DNA from: DASSUW01 sp963844405
Lineage (GTDB): Bacteria > Actinomycetota > Thermoleophilia > Solirubrobacterales > Solirubrobacteraceae
Length of the DNA: 64,000 nt
NCBI GenBank assembly: GCA_963844405.1
Contig: CAWJNZ010000004.1
Coordinates: forward strand, 868,001 to 932,000
Direction: 5' to 3'
The notes beneath the pieces are model-generated. The model saw nothing but the letters and a program-made list of their open reading frames with translations, was not told the origin of the DNA and did not search any database. Both the position numbers and the translations under genes were made by a program. Within the stretch, counting starts at the first letter, position 1. Every line of letters begins with the position of its first letter. Positions 41,965 through 49,807 of this stretch are shown in pieces.

Positions 41965-43266
41965 TGCGCGGAAGTGCTCGCCCCGCTCCTCGAAGGAGCG
42001 GTACTGGTCGTAGGAGGCGCAGGCGGGCGAGAGCAGCACGACGTCTCCGGGCCGGGCGGCGGCGCGCGCGGCGGCGACGGCGGCCTCGAGGTCGCCGTAG
42101 GCGTGCACGGGGACGCCGGCGGCGGCGAGCGCGGCGCCGATCTCGTCGGCCGCCTCGCCGATCAGGTAGACGGCGCGCGCCCGCTCGGCGAGCGGGGCGG
42201 CCAGGGGGGCGTAGTCGGCCCGCTTGCCGCGGCCGCCGAGGATCGCGTGCACGCCGGCGGGGAACGACTCGATGCCGACGACCGCCGAGGCGACATTGGT
42301 GGCCTTCGAGTCGTTGACGTAGAGGACCCCGTCGACCTTCGCGACCTCCTCGAGGCGGTGGGCGACGCCGGCGAAGCTCGTCAGCGCCTCCCGCACCGCG
42401 GGTGCCGGCAGGCCGCGGGCCAGGGCGACGGCGGCCGCCGCCATCGCGTTCTCGAGGTTGTGGCGGCCGCGGAGGCGGACCTCGGCGGCCTCCATGAAGG
42501 GGTCGCCGCGCCAGGAGAGCTCTCCGTCGCGCAGCTCGAGGTCGCCGCCCGGGCCGAAGGTGATGCGCTCGGCCTCGCCGCCGAGCAGGCCGACGAGCGT
42601 GGTGGGCGCCACGGCCAGCGCCTCCGGCGGCTGGCGCGCGAAGGCCTGCAGCTTGGCGGCGCGGTAGGCCTCGAACGTGCCGTGGCGGTCGAGGTGGTCC
42701 TCGGCGAGGTTGAGCAGCACCGCCGCCTCGGGCGCCAGCGCCTCGGTGTCCTCGAGCTGGAACGACGAGGCCTCGCAGACGACCACGGCCGCCGGGTCGA
42801 TCGCGCCGGGCAGGCTCGTCAGCGCCGTGCCGACGTTGCCCGCCACGGTCACCGGCACTTCCGCGGCGCGGTGGATGTGGCCGGCGAGCTCGGCGGTCGT
42901 CGTCTTGCCGTTCGAGCCGGTGACCACGACGAGCTCGTTCGGCAGCATCCGCCACCCGATCTCGAGCTCCCCGATCACGAGCCGGCCGAGCCGGCGTGCC
43001 TCTTCCACGACGGGCGCCTCCTGCGGCACGCCGGGGCTCTTGACGACGGTCGCGACGCCCTCGAGCAGCGCGACGCCGTCCGACGGGGCATGGACCGCGA
43101 CGCCGACCGCCTCCAGCGTCTCCCGCACCGCGGCCTCGACCGGCCCGGAATCGACCCCGACGACCTCCGCCCCACGGGCGCGCAGCGCCAGCGCCGCGGC
43201 GACGCCTGAACGGGCGAGGCCGACGACGAGGAGCGGGCCGGGCGGCAGCGGAGGGCGCGCGATCAC
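41947..43266 (-). CDS. murD: UDP-N-acetylmuramoyl-L-alanine--D-glutamate ligase
   Basis: 439 aa from GTG 43266: PLPPGPLLVVGLARSGVAAALALRARGAEVVGVDSGP, KSPGVPQEAPVVEEARRLG, VVVTGSNGKTTTAELAGHIH, CEASSFQLEDTE, LNLAEDHLDRHGTFEAY and VLYVNDSKATNVASAVVGIESF plus LSPACASYDQYRSFEERGEHF identify MurD. The frame is open further upstream but that part is repetitive intergenic sequence. Unlike other joints in this cluster, it does not overlap its upstream neighbour. Confidence 0.96.
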   Translation of the reverse strand: MIARPPLPPGPLLVVGLARSGVAAALALRARGAEVVGVDSGPVEAAVRETLEAVGVAVHAPSDGVALLEGVATVVKSPGVPQEAPVVEEARRLGRLVIGELEIGWRMLPNELVVVTGSNGKTTTAELAGHIHRAAEVPVTVAGNVGTALTSLPGAIDPAAVVVCEASSFQLEDTEALAPEAAVLLNLAEDHLDRHGTFEAYRAAKLQAFARQPPEALAVAPTTLVGLLGGEAERITFGPGGDLELRDGELSWRGDPFMEAAEVRLRGRHNLENAMAAAAVALARGLPAPAVREALTSFAGVAHRLEEVAKVDGVLYVNDSKATNVASAVVGIESFPAGVHAILGGRGKRADYAPLAAPLAERARAVYLIGEAADEIGAALAAAGVPVHAYGDLEAAVAAARAAARPGDVVLLSPACASYDQYRSFEERGEHFRALVRAR

Positions 43267-43320
43267 GCGGGCAATTGAAGCGGGTCGCCCGCCGAGACCC
43301 GGGACCGGGCGCCCACCGCG

Positions 43321-43368
43321 GGTGGCGATGGCCGAGGGCGGCGATGACCGGGGGCGGCGATGGCCGGG
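43321..43368. repeat. Three 16-bp tandem repeats upstream of murD
   Basis: GGTGGCGATGGCCGAG, GGCGGCGATGACCGGG and GGCGGCGATGGCCGGG in a row, with a decayed fourth. They fill much of the 129-bp gap between murD and the alkyltransferase-like gene. No coding content seen. Confidence 0.75.
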
Positions 43369-43395
43369 GGCATCGGCGCGCCCCGGGTCCACCCC

Positions 43396-43701
43396 TCAGG
43401 CCGCTGCCGGCTCGAGCGGGCGGACGCGGGCCGACGGGTCGGCGCGGCCGCCCTCGAACTCGAGCCCCTCGGCCTCGAGCCGACGCCGGACCTCGGCCGG
43501 GTCCCCCAGCGCGGTGCCTCCGACCGACCCGTCCGACTTCAGGACGCGGTGCGACCCCGGCGTCTGCTCGCGGATGAAGCGCTGGTTCAGCGTGCGCGCG
43601 TGGACGTCGGTGCCGCCGGCGGCGCGCGCGACGTCCCCGTAGCTCATCCACGCGCCCGCCGGGATCGCGGCGACGACCTCGCGCATGCGGTCGATGTCCA
43701 T
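43396..43701 (-). CDS. Alkyltransferase-like protein (MGMT-fold DNA-binding domain)
   Basis: 101 aa: MDIDRMREVVAAIPAGAWMSYGDVARAAGG is the winged-helix of O6-alkylguanine-DNA alkyltransferases; the active-site PCHR motif is replaced by TPGSHRVLKSDGSVGG, without the acceptor cysteine, so it is an ATL protein that flags alkylated bases for excision rather than repairing them. Strong Shine-Dalgarno AGGAGGAA before the ATG. It is an intruder between mraY and murD. Confidence 0.87.
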   Translation of the reverse strand: MDIDRMREVVAAIPAGAWMSYGDVARAAGGTDVHARTLNQRFIREQTPGSHRVLKSDGSVGGTALGDPAEVRRRLEAEGLEFEGGRADPSARVRPLEPAAA

Positions 43702-43765
43702 GGGTTCCTCCTCTCGTTGGCATGTCGGCCGCCGACCCTACGGCCGCTCAGGGCGATCTCGACGG

Positions 43766-43818
43766 GGCGCGCGTGAATCGGCACAGAGTTGGCACGGTTC
43801 TGTGACGAAGCGCGCGCC
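43766..43818. promoter_or_regulatory. Nested inverted repeats upstream of the alkyltransferase-like gene
   Basis: GGCGCGCG/CGCGCGCC (43766-43773, 43811-43818) encloses CACAGA/TCTGTG (43782-43787, 43799-43804). It lies about 65 bp upstream of the gene and may be an operator or a cruciform-prone site. Confidence 0.4.
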
Positions 43819-43858
43819 GGGCGGCACGAAATGGCGGCGGAACGGCGCGCCGGGGCTC

Positions 43859-44018
43859 AGCCTGGATCCACCGATGATCCGTGGATGACTCGGCGCCGTG
43901 GGCCGAGTCAGAGACGATCGGCCGCGCATCCTCGTGGTGGATCACTTGGTTCGCGACCGATCGGCTCTGGCGAACGGCCACGGTGGCGAGGCGCCGCGGG
44001 GATCGGTGGATCCAGGCT
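43859..44018. repeat. Inverted copy of the mraY 3' end, 160 bp
   Basis: AGCCTGGATCCACCGAT (43859-43875) is the perfect reverse complement of 44002-44018, which begins at the mraY stop. A second perfect hairpin TGACTCGGC-N7-GCCGAGTCA (43886-43910) lies within. The 316-bp stretch 43702-44017 has no convincing gene; this structure and the nested repeat upstream are all I can see there. Confidence 0.6.
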
Positions 44019-44983
44019 CAGCCCGCGGACTGCTGGTACAGCGTGAAGCCGATCGCCGCGCAGACCGCGGCGACGATCCAGAAGCGGAGGATGATCTTGG
44101 TCTCCGACCAGGCCTGCAGCTCGAAGTGGTGGTGGATCGGCGCCATCAGGAAGACCCGCTTCCGGAACAGCTGGAAGGAGAAGACCTGGATCAGTACGGA
44201 GAGGGCCTCGATGACGAAGATGCCGCCGAGGATGATCAGGAGCACCTCGGTCTGGGTCATCACCGCCATCGCCGCGATCGCGCCGCCCAGCCCCAGCGAC
44301 CCCGTGTCGCCCATGAAGATCGAGGCCGGGAAGGAGTTGAACCACAGGAAGCCCACGCACCCGCCGACCAGGCAGCCGGCCACCAGCGCGAGGTCCTCCT
44401 GGCGCGTGGTGAAGGTGATGGCGATGTAGGCGAGCAGGACGATCGCCGCGCAGCCGGCGGCCAGCCCGTCGAGCCCGTCGGTCAGGTTCACGGCCGAGGT
44501 CGTGCCCGCCACCACGAAGTAGATGAGCACGGGATAGAGGTAGCCGAGGTCGATCTGCGCGTCGATGATCCAGAGGTGGAGCGTGTCGCCCAGATCGGCG
44601 CCCTCGGAGGCGGCGACCCAGAGCCCGACCGCGATCAGCACGGTGACGATCAGCTTCGTGCGCCCGCGCAACCCCAGCGAGCGGCGCTTGACCAGCTTCG
44701 TGTAGTCGTCGGCGAACCCGAGCAGCGCGCACGCCACCGCCACGCCGAACACGGTCAGCGACCGCGCGTCGCGGTTCGTCAGCAGCAGGAACGGCACCGC
44801 GATGGCGGTGAAGATGATGATCCCGCCCATCGTCGGCGTGCCCGCCTTGGCGTGGTGCTCCTGCGGCCCTTCCTCGCGGATCTGCTGGCCGAACTCGCGC
44901 TCGCGCAGGAACTCGATGAACTTCGGCGAGAGGAAGACGCAGATGAGCAGGGACGCCGTCCCCGCGATCAGGACCTCACCCAT
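44018..44983 (-). CDS. mraY: Phospho-N-acetylmuramoyl-pentapeptide transferase
   Basis: 321 aa with about ten transmembrane helices. KAGTPTMGGIIIF, GFADDYTKLVKRRSLGL, NLTDGLDGLAAG, FMGDTGSLGLGGAIAAMAV and PIHHHFELQAWSETKIILRFW contain the catalytic aspartates and the HHH motif. Makes lipid I. Overlaps the murF stop by 8 nt. The 3' end is repeated in inverted orientation 126 bp downstream. Confidence 0.98.
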   Translation of the reverse strand: MGEVLIAGTASLLICVFLSPKFIEFLREREFGQQIREEGPQEHHAKAGTPTMGGIIIFTAIAVPFLLLTNRDARSLTVFGVAVACALLGFADDYTKLVKRRSLGLRGRTKLIVTVLIAVGLWVAASEGADLGDTLHLWIIDAQIDLGYLYPVLIYFVVAGTTSAVNLTDGLDGLAAGCAAIVLLAYIAITFTTRQEDLALVAGCLVGGCVGFLWFNSFPASIFMGDTGSLGLGGAIAAMAVMTQTEVLLIILGGIFVIEALSVLIQVFSFQLFRKRVFLMAPIHHHFELQAWSETKIILRFWIVAAVCAAIGFTLYQQSAG

Positions 44984-46286
44984 GCGGAGCGGCCTCCAGC
45001 GCCTCGGCGACGACCTCCAACCCCACCCCGCGCGAGCCCTTGACGAGCATCACGTCGCCGGCCTCCATCAGCTCGCCCGCCAGGGAGGCCGCCTCGAAGG
45101 CGTCGGCGACGGCGTAGGACTCGCCGTCGAACTCGTCGAGCATCGCGGCGGCGCGCGGCCCGACGGTGATCAGCAGGTCCACGCCCGCCGCCGTCGCCTC
45201 GCGCCCGACCTCGCGGTGCAGCTCGGCCTCCCGCTCGCCGAGCTCCAGCATGTCGCCGAGCACGGCGATGCGCCGGCCCGAGGCCGGTTCGGCGGACAGC
45301 TCGTCGAGGGCGGCGCGCATCGACAAAGGGCTCGCGTTGTAGCAGTCGTTGATCACCACCGCGCCCCCCTCGAGCGAGACGCGCTCGCCGCGCAACCCGC
45401 CCGTGGGCGCCTCGACCAGGCCCGACGGCCGCACCCCGACGGCCAGCGCCGCCGCCACGGCCGCCAGGGCGTTGACGCGGTGATGGCGGGCGGTGAACCC
45501 GAGCTGCACATCCAGACGATCGCCGTGCGCGACGACCGCATCCCCGTCGAGCACGACGTCGCCCCCGTCGCCGAAGCGCACGACGTCGAAGCCGCCCAGG
45601 TACGGCTCGAGCCGCGGCTCGCCGGCCGGCACGACGGCCACGCCCGACTCGTCGAGCCCGCCGAAGAGCTCCGCCTTGGCGCGCGCGACGCCGTCGAGCG
45701 AGCCGACCTGCTCGAGGTGGACGGGACCGATGTTGGTGACGACGGCGACGTTCGGCAGGGAGATCGCGGCGAGGTCGGCGATCTGGCCGAACCCGCGCAT
45801 GGCGGCCTCGAGCACGAGCACGTCGGTGTCCTCGGGGGCGCCCAGGATCTCCAGCGGCATCCCGATGTCGGTGTTGTAGTTGCCGCGCGACGCGACGACC
45901 TGCAGGTGCGGCGCGAGCAGCGCGGCGGTCAGCTCCTTCGTCGAGGTCTTGCCGACCGAGCCGGTGATCGCGATGACCTGCGCGCCCAACTCCCGCCGCC
46001 ACCCCCGCGCCATCCGGCCGAGCGCCGCCAGCGGGTCGTCGGCCACGAGCACCGCCCCGCCCGTCAGACCGGGAGCCCACGACGCCCCCACCAGCACGCC
46101 CCAGGCGCCGGCCTCGAGCGCGGCCGCCGCGAACTCCCCGCCGTCCGACCGTGTCCCGACCAATCCGACGAAGAGATCGCCCGGCCCCACCGACCGCGAG
46201 TCGATGACCACCCGCGAAGGCGCCCCGTCGGCCCCTTCCACCAGCCGCGCGCCCGCGGCCTCGGCGATCCAGCCGGCGTCCCTCAC
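44976..46286 (-). CDS. murF: UDP-N-acetylmuramoyl-tripeptide--D-alanyl-D-alanine ligase
   Basis: 436 aa from GTG 46286 (GTGA overlap with murE). VVIDSRSVGPGDLFVGLVGTRSDGGEFAAAALEAGAWGVLV, VIAITGSVGKTSTKELTAALL, ASRGNYNTDIGMPLEIL, EAAMRGFGQIADLAAIS, NIGPVHLE and INDCYNASPLSMRAALDEL are MurF signatures. Adds D-Ala-D-Ala to complete the pentapeptide. Confidence 0.97.
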   Translation of the reverse strand: MRDAGWIAEAAGARLVEGADGAPSRVVIDSRSVGPGDLFVGLVGTRSDGGEFAAAALEAGAWGVLVGASWAPGLTGGAVLVADDPLAALGRMARGWRRELGAQVIAITGSVGKTSTKELTAALLAPHLQVVASRGNYNTDIGMPLEILGAPEDTDVLVLEAAMRGFGQIADLAAISLPNVAVVTNIGPVHLEQVGSLDGVARAKAELFGGLDESGVAVVPAGEPRLEPYLGGFDVVRFGDGGDVVLDGDAVVAHGDRLDVQLGFTARHHRVNALAAVAAALAVGVRPSGLVEAPTGGLRGERVSLEGGAVVINDCYNASPLSMRAALDELSAEPASGRRIAVLGDMLELGEREAELHREVGREATAAGVDLLITVGPRAAAMLDEFDGESYAVADAFEAASLAGELMEAGDVMLVKGSRGVGLEVVAEALEAAPHG

Positions 46287-47680
46287 GACCGCAACGCCTC
46301 GCGCGCCACCGTCACGTCGTCGAACGGCTCCTTGCGCCCGTTCTCGAACTCCTGCCCCTGCTCGTGCCCCTTGCCCGCGATCACCACCACGTCGCCCGGC
46401 CGCGCCAGCTCCACCGCGCGGAAGATCGACCGCCGCCGGTCGACGTCCTGCTCCACCGAGCGGCCCGCCCCCGCCACGATCTCGGCGATGATCGCCTCCG
46501 GGTCCTCCGAGCGCGGGTTGTCGGACGTGACCAGCGCGATGTCGGACAGCCGCGCCCCGATCTCCCCCATCAGCGGGCGCTTGCCGCGGTCGCGGTCGCC
46601 GCCCGCCCCGAACACCGCGATGACCCGCCCCGAAGCCAGCTCGCGCGCGGCCAGCAGCACGTTCTCCAGGGAGTCGGGCGTGTGCGCGTAGTCGACCAGC
46701 ACGGCGAACGGCTGGCCCTCGTCGACCGGCTCGAACCGCCCCGGCACGCGCGCGCTGTCCGGCAGCGCGGCCACCTCCACGCCGAGCGCCCGCACCGCCG
46801 CCCACGCGCCGAGCGCGTTGGCCACGTTGAATCGCCCCGGCAGCGGCACGAAAACGTCAGAAACCCCGTCGGGCGTCACGAAGCGGCACTCGGTGCCGGC
46901 GAAGCCGGCACCGACGTCGACCGCCCGATACGTCGCCTCGGCATCGATCGCGAACGTCACGGCGTCCGGGAACTCCTCCGCCAGCCGCCGCCCGTAGAGA
47001 TCGTCGACGTTCACGACCCGCACCCGCGTCAGCGGCGAGGCGAACAGCCGCCGCTTGGCCTGGAAGTAGTCCTCCATCGTCGAATGGAAATCGAGGTGGT
47101 CCTGCGTGAGGTTGGTGAAGACCGCCACGGCGACGTGCAGGCCCTCGGCGCGCCGCAGCTCCAGGGCGTGGGAGGAGATCTCCATCGCGCACGCCCGGTC
47201 GCCGCCGTCGAGCATCTCCCGGAACGTGCGCTGGAGGTCGATCGCCTCCGGGGTCGTCCGCACGGTCGGTCGCTCCTCTCCCGCGACAACCGACGTCACC
47301 GTCCCGAGCAGGCCGCACTGCCGTCCGGCCGCCTCGAGCAGCGCGCGGACGAGGAACGCGGTGGTCGTCTTGCCGTTCGTGCCCGTCACCCCTACTACGG
47401 GGAGCGACGCCGTCGGGTCCCCGTAGAAGCGAGCCGCCGCCGCGGCCATCGCCGCGCGGACGTCGGTGACCTGCACCTCCGGCACGCCGGCCCCCACCGG
47501 CCGCGCCACCACGAGCGCGGCGGCGCCCCGCGCCACCGCGTCGCCGGCGAAGTCGTGGCCGTCGCGCGTGAACCCCGGCACGCAGAAGAACAGGGTGCCG
47601 GGCTCCACCGCGCGGTTGTCGTAGGCCAGGCCACCGATCTCGACCGCCGGCCCATCGCCGAGCAAGTCTCGGACGGTCAT
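46283..47680 (-). CDS. murE: UDP-MurNAc-tripeptide synthetase (meso-DAP type)
   Basis: 465 aa from ATG 47680. AYDNRAVEPGTLFFCVPGFTRDGHDF, VVGVTGTNGKTTTAFLVRALLEA, RTTPEAIDLQRTF, MEISSHALELRRAEGL, NLTQDHLDFHSTMEDYFQAK and TSDNPRSEDPEAII. The DNPR motif marks meso-diaminopimelate ligases, which fits most actinobacteria. First of murE-murF-mraY; ftsI, normally its upstream neighbour, is separated by about 4.3 kb of cargo. Confidence 0.97.
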   Translation of the reverse strand: MTVRDLLGDGPAVEIGGLAYDNRAVEPGTLFFCVPGFTRDGHDFAGDAVARGAAALVVARPVGAGVPEVQVTDVRAAMAAAAARFYGDPTASLPVVGVTGTNGKTTTAFLVRALLEAAGRQCGLLGTVTSVVAGEERPTVRTTPEAIDLQRTFREMLDGGDRACAMEISSHALELRRAEGLHVAVAVFTNLTQDHLDFHSTMEDYFQAKRRLFASPLTRVRVVNVDDLYGRRLAEEFPDAVTFAIDAEATYRAVDVGAGFAGTECRFVTPDGVSDVFVPLPGRFNVANALGAWAAVRALGVEVAALPDSARVPGRFEPVDEGQPFAVLVDYAHTPDSLENVLLAARELASGRVIAVFGAGGDRDRGKRPLMGEIGARLSDIALVTSDNPRSEDPEAIIAEIVAGAGRSVEQDVDRRRSIFRAVELARPGDVVVIAGKGHEQGQEFENGRKEPFDDVTVAREALRS

Positions 47681-47733
47681 CCGCGGGCAGTCTACGAGCG
47701 GGCCTAGACGTTCCGGCCAGTAGCGTCTCCCCG

Positions 47734-48939
47734 GTGAACCCGTGGTGGCGCACCCGCAACGTCGTCCTCGTCGCCGGCTGCCTGATCGCGCTGATCACGT
47801 TCGGCGCGCGCACGAGCTTCGGGCTCTTCACCGAGCCGCTCTCGGCCCTGCGCGGGTGGGACCGGGAGACCTTCGCGATCGCCATCGCGATCCAGAACCT
47901 GCTGTGGGGCATCGGCCAGCCGTTCGGCGGCGCGGTGGCCGACCGCTTCGGCCCCGCTCGCGCCCTGGCGGCCGGCGGCGTGGTCTACGCGCTGGGCTGC
48001 GTGCTGATGGCGGCGAGCACGAGCGGCGCGACGCTCGCCCTGACCGGCGGCGTGCTCGTCGGCCTCGGGCTCAGCGGCGCCTCGTTCACGATCGTCATCG
48101 CCGCCTTCGCGCGCCTGGTGCCGGAGGACCGCCGGTCGTGGGCCATGGGCCTGGCGACGGCGATGGGATCGCTCGGCCAGTTCGTCTTCGCGCCGCTCGG
48201 GCAGGGCTTCATCAGCGCCTACGGGCCGGTGATGGCGCTCGTGCTCATCGGCGGCTTCGTGGCGGTCGTGCCCCTCCTCGCGATCGCCCTGAGCGGCGGC
48301 GCGGGAGCGGCGGACGACGGGCCGCGGGAGTCGACCGCGACCGCGGTGCGCGAGGCGCTCACGCATCCCAGCTACCTGTTCCTGACCTCCGGCTTCTTCG
48401 TCTGCGGCTTCCACATCGCCTTCGTCTCGACGCACCTGCCGCCGTACCTCACCGACCTCGGGCTCGGCACGGCGCTGGCCGCGTGGGCGCTCGCGCTGAT
48501 CGGGCTGTTCAACGTGGTCGGCGCCTACACGGCCGGCGTGCTGGGCGGTCGCTACAGCCGGCGCCTGCTGCTCAGCGGGATCTATGCCTCGCGCGGGGCC
48601 GCCTTCGCGCTGTTCGTGGCGCTGCCGGCCACGCCGGCCACCGTGGTGCTCTTCGCGGCGGCCATCGGGCTGCTGTGGCTCTCGACCGTCCCGCTCACCT
48701 CCGGCCTGATCGCCGTGATGTTCGGGACACAACACCTCGGGCTGCTGTTCGGCGTCGTCTTCCTCAGCCACCAGGTCGGGGCGTTCGTCGGCGTCTGGCT
48801 GGGCGGCGCGGTCTACGACGCCACCGGCGCCTACGACTTCATGTGGTGGGCCTCGATCGTCCTCGGGTTCGCGGCCGCCGTCGTGCACCTGCCCATCAGC
48901 GAACGGCCCGCGCCGCGGCTGGCGGCGAGCCCGGCATGA
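47734..48939 (+). CDS. MFS transporter
   Basis: 401 aa, twelve hydrophobic segments, starting from GTG 47734, divergent from murE. GQPFGGAVADRFGPARALAAGGVVYALGCVLM (loop 2-3 motif) and a central hydrophilic loop (GGAGAADDGPRESTAT) are typical. It resembles the oxalate/formate-type (OFA) or monocarboxylate-like MFS branch (TFGARTSFGLFTEPL). Substrate unknown. First of a three-gene unit with a 43-aa membrane peptide and a GNAT acetyltransferase. Confidence 0.9.
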   Translation: MNPWWRTRNVVLVAGCLIALITFGARTSFGLFTEPLSALRGWDRETFAIAIAIQNLLWGIGQPFGGAVADRFGPARALAAGGVVYALGCVLMAASTSGATLALTGGVLVGLGLSGASFTIVIAAFARLVPEDRRSWAMGLATAMGSLGQFVFAPLGQGFISAYGPVMALVLIGGFVAVVPLLAIALSGGAGAADDGPRESTATAVREALTHPSYLFLTSGFFVCGFHIAFVSTHLPPYLTDLGLGTALAAWALALIGLFNVVGAYTAGVLGGRYSRRLLLSGIYASRGAAFALFVALPATPATVVLFAAAIGLLWLSTVPLTSGLIAVMFGTQHLGLLFGVVFLSHQVGAFVGVWLGGAVYDATGAYDFMWWASIVLGFAAAVVHLPISERPAPRLAASPA

Positions 48940-49067
48940 GGCGCTGGGTGCGCGAGCTGCTGGTCGGCGTCGCGATCACCCTCGCGGCGTTCGGCGGCGT
49001 GTACTGGCAGGCGGGACAGCCCGGCGAGCCCGGAGAGCTGCCGCGGCTCGTGTGCCCGCTGCACTGA
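48936..49067 (+). CDS. Small single-pass membrane protein, 43 aa
   Basis: ATG overlaps the MFS stop (ATGA) and its own stop overlaps the GNAT start (TGATG). Sequence runs MRRWVRELLVGVAITLAAFG then GVYWQAGQPGEPGELPRLVCPLH: a basic N-terminus, one transmembrane helix (about 8-24) and a short outer tail with a cysteine. Coupling on both sides shows it is translated with its neighbours; it may be a subunit or modulator of the transporter. Confidence 0.65.
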   Translation: MRRWVRELLVGVAITLAAFGGVYWQAGQPGEPGELPRLVCPLH

Positions 49068-49807
49068 TGCCGGTCGTCGAAGGACCCGACGGGAGGCGCG
49101 TCCTGCTCGACGCGGCGGGCGCGCCCGTCGGGACCTACGACCACTCCAACCGCGGCGGCATCCTCTACGCCGACCTGTTCGACCGCGTGCCCGACGTCTC
49201 CCCCGAGCACGCGGCGCAGGCCGCCGTCGCCGACCTGCGCGGCATGCGCGTTGCGGGCGACGAGGCGCTCGGGCTCGCGCTCGTCGCCGCCGGCGGCAAG
49301 GCCCTCCGGCACGGCCACCTGCTGACCCACGACCTCGCCGAGCGACCCGAGTGGCGGGAGCCGCCCGGCTACCGGCTGACCGACGTCGACCGCCCCGCCG
49401 CCGACATCGTCGACGTCTTCCGCGCCGCCTACCCGCCCGACCACCCCGATCACCGCGACGAGCCGGTCGAGCGCTCGCTGAGCGACCTGGAGAGCTACGT
49501 CGACGGCTCCGCCTACGGCCCGCTGCGGCGCGGCAGCGGCCTGGCCGTGCACGACGACGGCACGGTCGTGGGAGCGATCCTGATCTGCAGGCTGCCCGGC
49601 GACCCTCCGCTGAACGGCCCGTGGGTGATCGAGCTGTTCCGCCACCCGGCGCACCGCGGCATCGGCCGGGCCCTGCTCGAGCGCGCGCTGGCGCTGACCG
49701 ACGGGCCCGCCCTCGGCCTGATGGTGACCGAGGGCAACCCGGCCCGCGCGCTCTACGAGCGGCTCGGCTTCCGCCACGTGCACACCGCGCTCGTCGTGCA
49801 GATCTAG
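49067..49807 (+). CDS. GNAT-family N-acetyltransferase
   Basis: 246 aa from ATG 49067. The N-terminal half (about 1-100) is unrecognised; the C-terminal half is a GNAT domain with VVGAILICRLPG...GPWVIELFRHPAHRGIGRALLERALAL (acetyl-CoA-binding RGIGRALL) and LMVTEGNPARALYERLGFRHVHTALVV. Substrate unknown. Converges with the aidB-type gene; the stops overlap. Confidence 0.87.
   Translation: MPVVEGPDGRRVLLDAAGAPVGTYDHSNRGGILYADLFDRVPDVSPEHAAQAAVADLRGMRVAGDEALGLALVAAGGKALRHGHLLTHDLAERPEWREPPGYRLTDVDRPAADIVDVFRAAYPPDHPDHRDEPVERSLSDLESYVDGSAYGPLRRGSGLAVHDDGTVVGAILICRLPGDPPLNGPWVIELFRHPAHRGIGRALLERALALTDGPALGLMVTEGNPARALYERLGFRHVHTALVVQI

Noticed and set aside
43738..43981. Small ORFs on both strands in the gap behind mraY
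   Set aside because: No ribosome-binding sites, poor third-position GC and overlap with inverted repeats; not supported as genes.
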